DNA of 64,000 nt from G965276765 sp965276825 (GTDB lineage: Bacteria > Actinomycetota > Acidimicrobiia > Acidimicrobiales > Palsa-688), in contig OZ255630.1 in assembly GCA_965276825.1 (NCBI GenBank), positions 3,782,001 through 3,846,000 on the forward strand, written 5' to 3'. Positions 51,129 to 59,511 of the stretch are shown here, in pieces. The notes beneath the pieces were generated by a model, which saw nothing but the letters and a program-made list of their open reading frames with translations, ran no database searches and was not told the DNA's origin. The position numbers and the translations under genes are program-made. The first letter of the stretch is position 1. The number at the start of each line of letters is the position of its first letter.

Positions 51129-52246
51129 CGGACGCGTCCCGGCTCGGCGCCCTGGGTCGCAGGGAAGAGGCGGGGTCGGGCCCAGCGCGCCACGTAGACC
51201 AGCGCCACGAGGACCGGGACCTCGATGAGGGGCCCGACGACCCCGGCGAGAGCCTGGCCGCTGGTCACGCCGAAGACCCCGATGGCCACGGCGATGGCCA
51301 GCTCGAAGTTGTTGCCCGCAGCGGTGAACGCCAGGGTGGCCGACCGCTCGTAGGGCAGGCCGATGGCCCGGCCGAGGAACAGGGCGCCGGTCCACATGAT
51401 CGCGAAGTAGGCCAGCAGCGGCAGGGCGATGCGGGCCACGTCGGTTGGCCGCGTGGTGATGGCGTGGCCCTGCAGGGCGAAGAGGACCACGATGGTGAAC
51501 AGCAGGCCGTAGAGGGCGAAGGGCCCGAGTCTGGGCAGGAACCTCGTCTCGTACCACTCGCGCCCCCTGGACCGCTCGCCGACGGTGCGGGTGGCGAAGC
51601 CGGCGACGAGTGGGATGCCGAGGAAGATCAGCACGGTCTGGGCGATCCGCCACACCGACAGGTGGATCCCCACGGTGGACAGGTTGAGCCATCCGGGGAG
51701 GACGTTCAGATAGAAGTAGCCGAGGAAGGCGAAGGCGACGATCTGGAACAGCGAGTTGATGGCCACCAGCACGGCGGCCGCCTCCCGGTCGCCGCCGGAG
51801 AGGTCGTTCCAGATCAGCACCATGGCGATGCAGCGGGCCAGGCCGACGATGATCAGGCCGGTCCTGTAGGTCGGCTGGTCGGGCAGGAGCGCCCAGGCCA
51901 GGGCGAACATCACCGCCGGCCCGACCAGCCAGTTGAGGGCCAGGGAGGCGACGAGCAGGCGCCGGTCCCTCGTGACCGAGCCCAGGTGGCCGTAGCGGAC
52001 CTTGGCCAGCACGGGGGACATCATCACCAGCAGGCCGATGAAGATGGGCAGCGAGGTGCCGGAGGTGACCTGGACCGCGCCGAGGCGGCGGTCGAGGCTG
52101 GGAACGACCCGGCCGAGGAGGATCCCGAGGGCCATGGCGGCCACGATCCAGACGGGCAGGAGCCGGTCGAGGAACGACAGTCGGGTGATCACCGCCGCGT
52201 CGGGCGCCGTGCCGGGTCGGGGTCGTTCGGAGACGACGTCGCTCAT
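51125..52246 (-). CDS. acr3: ACR3-family arsenite efflux permease
   Basis: 373 residues with ten predicted transmembrane helices. The conserved Cys segment GLARCIAMVLIWNDLSGGDR and the later AFTAAGNNFELAIAVAIGVF are hallmarks of Acr3. It exports arsenite made by ArsC. ATG at 52246 starts a conserved-looking N-terminus (FLDRLLPVWIVAAMALGILL). It lies between arsI and arsC and overlaps arsC by 4 bp. Confidence 0.93.
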   Translation of the reverse strand: MSDVVSERPRPGTAPDAAVITRLSFLDRLLPVWIVAAMALGILLGRVVPSLDRRLGAVQVTSGTSLPIFIGLLVMMSPVLAKVRYGHLGSVTRDRRLLVASLALNWLVGPAVMFALAWALLPDQPTYRTGLIIVGLARCIAMVLIWNDLSGGDREAAAVLVAINSLFQIVAFAFLGYFYLNVLPGWLNLSTVGIHLSVWRIAQTVLIFLGIPLVAGFATRTVGERSRGREWYETRFLPRLGPFALYGLLFTIVVLFALQGHAITTRPTDVARIALPLLAYFAIMWTGALFLGRAIGLPYERSATLAFTAAGNNFELAIAVAIGVFGVTSGQALAGVVGPLIEVPVLVALVYVARWARPRLFPATQGAEPGRVR

Positions 52247-52286
52247 CGGGCCTGCGCCGCCGCTGGTGCCCGGGCGCGTCGGCGGC

Positions 52287-52759
52287 TCAGCAGCACGAGT
52301 CGGTGCCCGAGGTCGTCGCGGCCAGGTCGGGGCGAGTCGCGCAGCACGCCGGCCCTCCAGGCTCGGCCGAGCGCAGCGCACCCGCTGGCATCTCCGCGTC
52401 GGCGAGCACGGTGTAGATCTCCCACGGCTCGCCCCGGGTCCGTCGACCCACACCTTGTCCTGCACGGCGTAGCAGCAGGCGGTGGCCGTCTCGACGGCGG
52501 TCGCCAAGCCGTCGGCCGAGAGCCGGGCCTGGGCGGCGGTCACCTCGTCGGTGGTGGCCACCTCGACCCCGAGGTGGTCGAGGCTGCCGGGCGCCCCGTC
52601 GGGGTTCTCGATCAGCACCAGCTTCAGGGGCGGGTCGACGACGGCGAAGTTGGCGTAGCCGGGGCGGACCTTGGCGGGGGTCGTGTCGAACAGCTTGGTG
52701 TAGAAGGCGATGGCCTCGTCGAGGTCGGCGACGTTGATGGCGAGCTGGACACGGGACAA
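52287..52759 (-). pseudogene. arsI: ArsI/CadI-type VOC protein with a frameshift
   Basis: From TTG 52759 the frame reads LSRVQLAINVADLDEAIAFY, then YANFAVVDPPLKLVLIE and AVQDKVWVDGPG, typical of the ArsI C-As lyase/CadI family. Near 52442 (a GGGG run) the frame must change: the expected continuation GEPWEIYTVLADAEMPAGAL, ending SGTDSCC, is in another frame down to 52287. A single missing base explains it. ArsI cleaves the carbon-arsenic bond of organoarsenicals. ATG at 52777 is an alternative start. True mutation or sequence error. Confidence 0.75.
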
Positions 52760-52774
52760 GGAGACCTTTAGTAG

Positions 52775-52817
52775 CATCGACGACCTTCGATGCGTTGATC
52801 CTCGTCGATGCATCGAC
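52775..52817. promoter_or_regulatory. candidate ArsR operator
   Basis: Two inverted repeats built from the same half-site lie between arsI and arsR: CATCGA-CGACCT-TCGATG (52775-52792) and the perfect palindrome GTCGATGCATCGAC (52804-52817). Both face the divergent start region, as expected for ArsR autoregulation and control of the ars operon. Confidence 0.65.
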
Positions 52818-52853
52818 GCTTGTCAATCTTCGAGCGGAGAGGGAGGCGGGCCG

Positions 52854-53201
52854 GTGGCCAAGCAAGGTGCGACGATCGAGGTCGACGTGGCCACGTGCTG
52901 CCCTTCGGTGCTGGCCGCACCGCTCGGCGCCGCTGACGCCGCCGACCTGGCTGCGGGCTTCACCGCGCTGGCCGACCCGGTGCGGCTCCGCCTCCTGTCG
53001 ATGCTCGCGGCCGCGCCGGCAGGCGAGGTGTGCGTGTGCGACTTCGTGGAGCCCCTCGGCCGGAGCCAGCCGACCGTCTCCCACCACCTCAGGATCCTGG
53101 GCGAGGCCGGTCTGGTCCACGGCGACCGCAGGGGGCGGTGGGTCTGGTACTCGCTCGACCGCCAGCGCCTGGCCGCGCTGCGCGCCGCCATCGACGCCTG
53201 A
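52854..53201 (+). CDS. arsR: ArsR-family metalloregulator
   Basis: 115 residues, winged helix. The recognition helix region reads RSQPTVSHHLRILGEAGLVH. Cys pairs are at the N-terminus (ATCCPSVL) and in the sensing helix region (EVCVCDF), the ELCVCDL-like motif of arsenic-binding ArsR proteins. Arsenite binding would release it from DNA. GTG at 52854 has GGGAGG upstream. Divergent from arsI-acr3-arsC. Confidence 0.92.
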   Translation: MAKQGATIEVDVATCCPSVLAAPLGAADAADLAAGFTALADPVRLRLLSMLAAAPAGEVCVCDFVEPLGRSQPTVSHHLRILGEAGLVHGDRRGRWVWYSLDRQRLAALRAAIDA

Positions 53202-53350
53202 CCGCCCGCCTGGTCGAATTGGGTGATGCCGCGGTCGAAGGCCGCCGCAGGATGGCCCGCCCGGGCTCACGTGGATCTGCGGTCACCAAACCGCGTCCAG
53301 CGCGGCGGATCGTCCGGAGACCGGGGAGAACCTGCCGACCGACCCGAGAA

Positions 53351-53375
53351 GCGCCGCTCCTGCGGGAGCGGGCGC
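53351..53375. terminator. GC-rich hairpin in the arsR downstream gap
   Basis: GCGCCGCTCC and GGAGCGGGCGC can pair around a short loop (one bulge). Further CGGGAGCGCCCG-like repeats follow to 53440. No gene was found in 53202-53459. Confidence 0.35.
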
Positions 53376-53459
53376 GTGCCTGGAAGCGCCCGGCGGGAGC
53401 GCCCGATGCCCCCGGGAGCGCCCGGTGCCGGCGGGCGCCGGGGGACGTGCGCGGCGCAG

Positions 53460-53852
53460 TCAGGTGCCCTCGATTGGCTCGATGGCCATCCACCCCCGCC
53501 GCTGCAGCTCGGCGGCCAGCCGGGGGGCGGGGATGTCGCGCAGCATCCGGTCCACGCCTCCGGCCGGTGCGGCCGGGGCGGCCGGCGGACGGCGAGGGGC
53601 GGGGGCGCCGGTCGGGGTGGGGTCGGGGGTGCCGGGCTCGACGGCGTCGGGGGGCGCCTCGCCCGCTTGGAGCTGCTCGATGAGCGCCGCCGCCTCGTCC
53701 CGGGTGAAGCGGCCTCCAGCCTGACGCTGCGTGAAGCCCATGGGACCGCGAGCATCGCGGAAGTCGGTGTGGCCGGCCTGGTTGAGCAGGGCGAGGAGCT
53801 CGTTGACCTGCCTGGCCGTCGCCGGGGGACCTGGTGGTTGACCGAAGGGCAT
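53460..53852 (-). CDS. hypothetical protein with conserved-looking N-terminal module
   Basis: 130 residues. Residues 10-65 look like a compact, ordered module (ATARQVNELLALLNQAGHTD, GPMGFTQRQAGGRFTRDEAA), followed by a Pro/Ala linker and a short C-terminal piece (MLRDIPAPRLAAELQRRGWM). I do not recognise the family. ATG at 53852 is divergent from the DUF1810 gene, with 37 bp between the two starts. Confidence 0.6.
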   Translation of the reverse strand: MPFGQPPGPPATARQVNELLALLNQAGHTDFRDARGPMGFTQRQAGGRFTRDEAAALIEQLQAGEAPPDAVEPGTPDPTPTGAPAPRRPPAAPAAPAGGVDRMLRDIPAPRLAAELQRRGWMAIEPIEGT

Positions 53853-53889
53853 GCTCGCAGTCTCCCCCACCCCCGTGACACCCTCGGGT

Positions 53890-54324
53890 ATGGCCACCGG
53901 CGTGGACCCCTTCGACCTCGAGCGGTTCGTGCGGGCGCAGGACGCGGACGGCACCTACGAGCGTGCCATCCGTGAGCTGCGGGCCGGCCGCAAGACGACG
54001 CATTGGATGTGGTTCGTGTTTCCCCAGATGGCCGGGCTCGGGGTCAGCGCCACGTCGAGAGCCTTCGCCGTCTCGTCCATCGACGAGGCCGCGGCCTACC
54101 TCCGCCACCCGGTGCTCGGAGCGCGCCTCGTCGAGTGCGCCCGCACCGTCGCCGAGCTCCTGGACACCAGCGCGGTGGACGTGTTCGGGGTCGTCGATGC
54201 GGCCAAGCTGCACTCCTCCGTGACCCTGTTCCGCCTGGCCGCGCCCGACCGGGAGGTGTTCTCGGAGGTGCTCGACCGCTACTTCGCCGGCGAGGACGAT
54301 CCGGCGACCGTGCGACTCCTCTGA
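53890..54324 (+). CDS. DUF1810 family protein
   Basis: 144 residues matching the DUF1810 pattern: DPFDLERFVRAQD, then ELRAGRKTTHWMWFVFPQMA, GLGVSATSRAFAVSSIDEAA and HPVLGARLVEC. These are small calpastatin-like-fold proteins of unknown function found widely in bacteria. ATG at 53890. The following 188 bp to the PilT-like gene hold an A-rich patch but no gene. Confidence 0.85.
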   Translation: MATGVDPFDLERFVRAQDADGTYERAIRELRAGRKTTHWMWFVFPQMAGLGVSATSRAFAVSSIDEAAAYLRHPVLGARLVECARTVAELLDTSAVDVFGVVDAAKLHSSVTLFRLAAPDREVFSEVLDRYFAGEDDPATVRLL

Positions 54325-54512
54325 CCCCGGCCGGGGCGGTCCGCCCTCGGTCACGCTGGCTGCGCCGCCCCGACCGCGGTGCGCGCCGGGCGACGAGAAA
54401 GCCAGGCAAATCGCCGGTTCGTGCCTTCGGCTCCGGTCCCGACCCCGTACCTTGCCCGACGAAGGGCCGGCTGGCGGACGGTCCCGCTGTCGACCGAGGA
54501 AGAGGGCCTGCT

Positions 54513-55802
54513 GTGACCGAACCGACCGGGGAGCTCGAGCAGCTCCTGGCCGCCTGCGTGAGCACCGCAGGCGACCGGGAGGACGAGCAGGTCGTCGATC
54601 TGCGCGAGGGCGCGGACCGCTGGGTCAGGGAGCACACCGTCGACCGGGCCCATACCCTGTTGCGCACGGCGCTCGAGCAGATGGTCGCCCTCGGCGCGTC
54701 GGACCTGCACCTCAAGGCCGGGAGCCGGCCGTGGCTGCGGGTCGAAGGCCACCTGCAGGTGGCTCCGATGTGGGTCCTCGACGCCGCCGACTGCGAGGGC
54801 GTCGTGCAGGCGGCGGTCCCGATCCGGCACGCGCCGTCGTTCGCCCGCACCGGCGAGGCCGACTTCGCCCTGGACGCCGACGACCTCGGCCGGTTCCGGG
54901 TCAACGCCTTCCGTGAGCGCGGCCGCGGCGGGCTGGCCGTCCGGCGCATCGCCACGTCGGTGCCGAGCGCGGACGAGCTCGGGCTCCTGCCCTCGGTCCG
55001 CCGCCTGGTGTTCCAGCGGGCCGGCCTGGTCCTGGTGGGGGGTCGGGCCGGGTCGGGCAGGAGCACGACGCTGGCGTGGATGGTCGACGAGATCAACCGG
55101 ACCAGGGCGGCCAACATCGTGACCATCGAAGACCCGATCGAGCACCTCCACGCCGACGTCCGCTCGATCGTCCACCAGCGCGAGGTGGGGGAGGACACCG
55201 CCAGCCACGCCGAAGGGGTGCGCCGGGCACTGCGTCAGGACCCCGACGTGGTCGTGGTCGGCGAGATCCGCGACGAGGACACCGCCCTGGCCGCTCTCGG
55301 GGGGGCCCAGACCGGTCACCTGGTGTGCGCGACGATCGACGCCGGCAGCGCCGCCGAGACCGTCGACCGGCTGATCGACCTCTTTCCCGGTGCCCGCCGA
55401 AGCCAGGCCAGGCGCTCCCTGGCCGCCTCACTGCACGCCGTGGTCGGCCAGCGCCTCGTCACCCGCAGGGCGGACCGCCGCCGCGTGCTCGTGCAGGAGG
55501 TGGTCGTGACCACGCCACGGATCGCCCGGGCCATCGCCGAGCCGACGGGTGCAGGCTCACCGCTGGCGGATCTGGTCGCGGCCGACGAGCGCCCCGGGAC
55601 GACGACCTTCGACCGCCACCTCCTCGATCTGTGCCTCGACGGCACCTTGAGCCGCGACGAAGCCGTGGCCGCGGCCACCTTCCCCCGCGACCTGGCCGTC
55701 CGCATCGAGGCGTCGGTCCCGGCGCGCCAGGTCGGACGTCCGGCGCAGGGGCGGGTGCGATCCGCCCACCGCCGCCGCCGGCGCCGCCCGCCCGACCGCT
55801 GA
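54513..55802 (+). CDS. PilT-like type IV pilus ATPase with an altered Walker A
   Basis: 429 residues. The layout is that of PilT/PilU: N-terminal domain with ALGASDLHLKAGSRPWLRVE, then the nucleotide site VLVGGRAGSGRSTTLAWMVD, the Asp box TIEDPIEHLH, Walker B DPDVVVVGEIRDEDTALAAL and a His box (TGHLVCATID). The Walker A Lys is Arg (GSGRST instead of GSGKST), so hydrolysis may be impaired. No pilin, PilB, PilC or PilM-Q gene is nearby. GTG at 54513 has AAGAGGG upstream. The C-terminus is Arg-rich. Confidence 0.87.
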   Translation: MTEPTGELEQLLAACVSTAGDREDEQVVDLREGADRWVREHTVDRAHTLLRTALEQMVALGASDLHLKAGSRPWLRVEGHLQVAPMWVLDAADCEGVVQAAVPIRHAPSFARTGEADFALDADDLGRFRVNAFRERGRGGLAVRRIATSVPSADELGLLPSVRRLVFQRAGLVLVGGRAGSGRSTTLAWMVDEINRTRAANIVTIEDPIEHLHADVRSIVHQREVGEDTASHAEGVRRALRQDPDVVVVGEIRDEDTALAALGGAQTGHLVCATIDAGSAAETVDRLIDLFPGARRSQARRSLAASLHAVVGQRLVTRRADRRRVLVQEVVVTTPRIARAIAEPTGAGSPLADLVAADERPGTTTFDRHLLDLCLDGTLSRDEAVAAATFPRDLAVRIEASVPARQVGRPAQGRVRSAHRRRRRRPPDR

Positions 55803-55829
55803 GGAGCGGGATCAGCGGGCTCAGCGGGA

Positions 55830-56699
55830 TCAGGGAGCGACCGCGAGGGCGGCGGCGGCCCCGGCCAGCGCGTCGAGGTGGGTGTCGAGGCCGGCCAGGC
55901 CCCCGCCCATGGTGTCGACCCCCAGATGGGTCGCGCCGGCCTCGAGCCACCTGCCGGCGTGGTCGACGAGCTCGTCGGTGCGCCCGGCCCGCTGGCTGAC
56001 GCGTCCCTCCATCCGGATGGCGCCCGGGTCACGACCTGCGCCCTCCGCCGCCTCGCCGATGGTCGCGAGGGCGTCGTCGAGCTTGGGGCCGGGGGTGACC
56101 TGGGGGAACCATCCGTCGGCCAGCCGGCCGATGCGCCGGTAGGCGGCGGGGGACTGCCCGCCGAGCCAGATGGGGATCGGCCGCTGGCGGGGGAGCGGGG
56201 CCAGGCCGGCGCCGGTGACCGTGTCGAAGTCGCCGTGGTGGGTGACGGTGCGCTCGGTCCAGAGGCGGCGGAGCAGCCCGATCTGCTCCTCCTCCCGCCG
56301 GCCCCTGGTGGCGAAGTCCTGCCCGAGGGCCTGGTACTCGACCGCATTCCAGCCGACGCCGACGCCGAGCCGGAAGCGGCCGTCGGCGAGCACGTCGACC
56401 TCGGCGGCCTGCTTGGCCAGCAGCGCGGTCTGGCGCTGGGGGGCGATGACGATGCCGGTGACGAGCTCGATGCGGGTGACGGCGGCGAGGAAGCCGAAGA
56501 GGACCAGCGGCTCGTGGAAGGTGGTGTCGACGTCGTAGGGCCCGTTCCAGCCGGTGTGGACCTCCGGGTCGGCCCCGACCACGTGGTCGTAGGCGAGGAG
56601 GTGGCGGTAGCCGAGCTCCTCGACCCTCTGGGCGTAGGCCAAAACCGTGCCCGGATCGGTGGGCAGCTCCGTCTGCGGGTACACGACGCCGATCTGCAT
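55830..56699 (-). CDS. LLM-class F420-dependent oxidoreductase
   Basis: 289 residues of luciferase-like TIM-barrel type: MQIGVVYPQTELPTDPGTVL, YRHLLAYDHVVGADP, TGIVIAPQRQTALLAKQAAE, GVGVGWNAVEYQALGQDF, PIWLGGQSPAAYRRIGRLAD. This is the actinobacterial F420-dependent subgroup by pattern; FMN use is not excluded. Substrate unknown. Its stop faces the PilT-like gene 27 bp away. Confidence 0.88.
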   Translation of the reverse strand: MQIGVVYPQTELPTDPGTVLAYAQRVEELGYRHLLAYDHVVGADPEVHTGWNGPYDVDTTFHEPLVLFGFLAAVTRIELVTGIVIAPQRQTALLAKQAAEVDVLADGRFRLGVGVGWNAVEYQALGQDFATRGRREEEQIGLLRRLWTERTVTHHGDFDTVTGAGLAPLPRQRPIPIWLGGQSPAAYRRIGRLADGWFPQVTPGPKLDDALATIGEAAEGAGRDPGAIRMEGRVSQRAGRTDELVDHAGRWLEAGATHLGVDTMGGGLAGLDTHLDALAGAAAALAVAP

Positions 56700-56830
56700 G
56701 TCCTCTGTCTACCCGGACACGGTCTGGCCGCTGCCGCGTGACGCCACTCCCCGGTGGGGGCCGACGCCACGAGGCGAGGACGTTCCCAGGAATGACCCAG
56801 CCGAGTGTGAGGAGCTCCCGAGCCGGGGGA

Positions 56831-57787
56831 TCAGAGGTGGAACGCCCCGGCCATCGACGGGGCGGTGGCGGCCGCGCCGAGCAGCGGACGCAGCCCGAGG
56901 AGCTCCTCGGTGGTCCGCAGGAGCGAGTAGTGGGTGTAGGCCGCTCCCGGGTGGGTGCCAGCGGGCACGGAGGGGGCGACGACGAAGGTGGCCACCTGGT
57001 CTCCTGGCGAGTCGTTCTCGTCCCAGGTGACGAACAGCGCGGTGTGCCCCGCCCGGTACTGGGGGCTGTCGACCACGAGCGGCACCTCGCGGGCCAGCCA
57101 CCCCTCCCCGGTAGCGGTCGAGCAGTCGTGCATGTCGGAGCACAGGTCCGGCGTGATCAGGGTGAACGCCGCGCTGAGGTCGGGGCGCACGTCGAGGGGC
57201 ACGTCCTGGGTCGCGCAGGTCGCGGTGAGGTCGGTGTAGTACGCGGCCGGGTTGTGCTTGGGGGCGTAGAGGCCGCCGGCGGAGCGGGCGCAGTCGCCGT
57301 GCATCCCCTGCTCCAGGGAGCGCCACCTGCGGCCGAGCAGCGAGAAGATGCTCGGCCCGGCGAGCGGATGGGAACCCGGGTCGGCGTCGTCGGTGACGCC
57401 GTGGGTCGAGCCCGACGTGAGCGCCAGGTAGTTGGGCAGGCTCGGATGGGTGACGCCGGCGTCGCTCGCCACCCCGCAGGCCCGGCCGAGGGCGTCGAGG
57501 TAGCCGGTTCCCGGCGCATGCACGACGTCGCGGTAGGCGCGGTTCTCCATGACGATCCACACCACGTGGTGGTAGGTGGGGGGCGCCGTGGTCGTCGCGC
57601 AGGGGTGCGAGGCGGCGGTCGGGGTCGGGGTCGGGCTGGTGGCGTTGGCGTTGGCGGTAGGGGTGGGGGCGGAGGTCCCGCAGGCCGCACCGAGCAGGCC
57701 GGCGACGGCCATCCCCACCACCCCGAGCAGCCGTGCGGCTCCGCCACCCGGTCGCGCGCGACGCCAGCCACCGGTCGAGGACCCCAC
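56831..57787 (-). CDS. lipoprotein phosphoesterase (phospholipase C/acid phosphatase-like family)
   Basis: 318 residues. A lipobox (LLGAACGT) near residue 30 and a Thr/Pro-rich linker precede an alkaline-phosphatase-fold phosphoesterase: HHVVWIVMENRAYRDVVHAP with the metal-binding Glu-Asn, GVTHPSLPNYLALTSGSTHG, LDVRPDLSAAFTLITPDLCS and FVTWDENDSPGDQVATFVVA. Probable surface phosphatase. The start is uncertain: GTG 57787 gives a compact signal peptide, while an ATG at 57883 would add a repeat-encoded tail (MTASSRMTASSRT) from the 18-bp repeats. Confidence 0.82.
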   Translation of the reverse strand: MGSSTGGWRRARPGGGAARLLGVVGMAVAGLLGAACGTSAPTPTANANATSPTPTPTAASHPCATTTAPPTYHHVVWIVMENRAYRDVVHAPGTGYLDALGRACGVASDAGVTHPSLPNYLALTSGSTHGVTDDADPGSHPLAGPSIFSLLGRRWRSLEQGMHGDCARSAGGLYAPKHNPAAYYTDLTATCATQDVPLDVRPDLSAAFTLITPDLCSDMHDCSTATGEGWLAREVPLVVDSPQYRAGHTALFVTWDENDSPGDQVATFVVAPSVPAGTHPGAAYTHYSLLRTTEELLGLRPLLGAAATAPSMAGAFHL

Positions 57788-57836
57788 GGCTGCGAGGCTA
57801 GGACGCCCGGCGCGCGCCCCCCGGCGGGTGGGCGGC

Positions 57837-57890
57837 GAGGCAGTCGTCCGGGAGGAGGCAGTCATCCGGGAGGAGGCGGTCATCCCGGAG
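57837..57890. repeat. three tandem 18-bp repeats
   Basis: GAGGCAGTCGTCCGGGAG, GAGGCAGTCATCCGGGAG and GAGGCGGTCATCCCGGAG lie in direct succession between the AsnC gene and the phosphoesterase gene, reaching 11 bp into the AsnC 3' end. Copies differ at one to four positions. Confidence 0.9.
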
Positions 57891-58395
57891 GGTGGGCCCG
57901 GCGGACCGGGGGACGCCCGGCGGGCGGGGAGGTGGTGGTCGGGCGCAGCAGGCGGGTCGGGTCGTAGCGGACCTGGCCGAGGATGATCCGGCTGTGGACC
58001 TCCCTGGCCCCGAGGCGGCGCACCGCGTCGACGACCCGCTCCAGGTCGAGCGTGCCGGTGCAGGCCAGGCGCAGCTGGTAGTCGTACTCGCCGGTGGTGT
58101 GGATGGCGTCGAGCACCTGGGGGACGCGTGCCAGGTCACCCTCGAAGTCGGTCCGGTCCACGTCGTGTCTCAGCTTCACGTCGCTGAGCGCCCCCAGGTG
58201 GTGGCCGACGGCCACCAGGTCGATCTCGGCGTGGTAGCCGCTGATGACCCCGCTCTGGCGCAGCCGGCGGACCCGGTCGGCGGTGCTGTTGGCGCTCAGG
58301 TGCACGGACCTGGCCAGCTGCTGATAGGTGAGCCTGGCGTCGTGGACCAGCTCGGTGACGAGCTCCTGGTCGGTGGGATCGATGGCCTCGGGCAC
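57880..58395 (-). CDS. Lrp/AsnC-family transcriptional regulator
   Basis: 171 residues. N-terminal helix-turn-helix: DQELVTELVHDARLTYQQLA, RSVHLSANSTADRVRRLRQS, GVISGYHAEIDLVAVG. The C-terminal RAM ligand domain follows (VLDAIHTTGEYDYQLRLACT, then LERVVDAVRRLGAREVHSRI). It likely senses an amino acid or related metabolite. ATG at 58395. The divergent membrane-protein gene at 58519 is the nearest candidate target. Confidence 0.9.
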   Translation of the reverse strand: MPEAIDPTDQELVTELVHDARLTYQQLARSVHLSANSTADRVRRLRQSGVISGYHAEIDLVAVGHHLGALSDVKLRHDVDRTDFEGDLARVPQVLDAIHTTGEYDYQLRLACTGTLDLERVVDAVRRLGAREVHSRIILGQVRYDPTRLLRPTTTSPPAGRPPVRRAHPPG

Positions 58396-58518
58396 TCGCG
58401 GACTCCCGGAGAAGAGGAGAGGTAGAGAGCGAAGCTTACCTCCGGAAACGAGGCTTCACCCGGCATCCTCGGACAACTCCCGAGCCGATCGCGGCCGGAA
58501 AGGACGGATCCTGGGAGC

Positions 58519-59511
58519 ATGTTGCTGTTGCTGCTCCGCATCCTCCTCGCTCCGCTGCTCGTCGCCGCGGCCACCCTCGCCCACCGCCGGTGGGGGCCGG
58601 CGGTCGGCGGCCGCCTCGTCGGTCTGCCCCTCACCGCCGGTCCGTTGCTGGCCCTCCTCGCCGTCGCCGACGGCGACCGGTTCGCGGCCCGGGCGGCCAC
58701 CTTCGACCAGGCCGGTGACGTGGCCGCCAGCGCCTGGTGCGTGACCTACGCGCTGCTCGCCCGCAGGACCGGTCCGGTGCGGGCCGCGCTGGCGTCCTTG
58801 GCCGTGTTCGGCCTGGTCGCCGCGGTCGTCGGGCGGTTGGCCCTCCCCGCCGTCCCTGCGACCGCCGCGTCCGCCGTGGCCCTGCTGGCCGCCCTGCGCT
58901 GGTGGCCGGAAGCAGGCGGGGTCGAGTTCGAGCAGGCGGGAGGAGGCCGCGACGACGTGGTGGTGCGCATGTTGGTCGCCGCCGCCTTCACCTTCGCGCT
59001 GACCGAGGTCGCAGGGCGCGTGGGGGCCGGTGCGGCCGGGTTGGTCGGCGCGGTGCCCCTCGTGACCGTCATCCTCACCGTCGCCACCCACCACCGGCGG
59101 GGCGGTGCCGCGGCCAACCGGCTGCTGCAGGGGGTCATGGCCGGGTCCTTCTCGGTCGTCGCCTTCCTCGCGGTGGTCGCCCTGGCCCTGCCCGTCATCG
59201 GCGCGCCGCTCGCCTTCCTTGCGGCCGTGGCCGGCGCGCTCGTCGCCCAGGTCGCCCGTCGGGGCCGCCGCGTCGAGGCCGGCTCAGGTGGGCCGCAGGC
59301 CGGCGAAGAGGTCGTCCTCGGGGACGGGGGCTGCGGTCGTGTCGAACGCCCGGATGAAGTGCTCGACGCCGAAGAACCGGTCGAAGAGACCCTCACCGAG
59401 GCGCAGGAAGAAGATGTTGTCGGCCTGGCTGCCGTGGGCGGCGAGGGCGGCCAGCTTGACCGGCGTGTACGCGTGCACGTCGACGGTCGTGGTGATGAGC
59501 TCGTCGGGTGA
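58519..59511 (+). CDS. multi-pass membrane protein, unknown function
   Basis: 330 residues. The first 250 hold about eight transmembrane segments (LLLLLRILLAPLLVAAATLA, GLVGAVPLVTVILTVATHHR, SVVAFLAVVALALPVIGAPL). The last 75 residues are acidic and lie wholly on the opposite strand of the PIG-L deacetylase gene (59284-59511). The true protein may end near 59285 if a stop was lost; the overlap of 228 bp is unusual. ATG at 58519. No family recognised with confidence. Confidence 0.7.
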   Translation: MLLLLLRILLAPLLVAAATLAHRRWGPAVGGRLVGLPLTAGPLLALLAVADGDRFAARAATFDQAGDVAASAWCVTYALLARRTGPVRAALASLAVFGLVAAVVGRLALPAVPATAASAVALLAALRWWPEAGGVEFEQAGGGRDDVVVRMLVAAAFTFALTEVAGRVGAGAAGLVGAVPLVTVILTVATHHRRGGAAANRLLQGVMAGSFSVVAFLAVVALALPVIGAPLAFLAAVAGALVAQVARRGRRVEAGSGGPQAGEEVVLGDGGCGRVERPDEVLDAEEPVEETLTEAQEEDVVGLAAVGGEGGQLDRRVRVHVDGRGDELVG

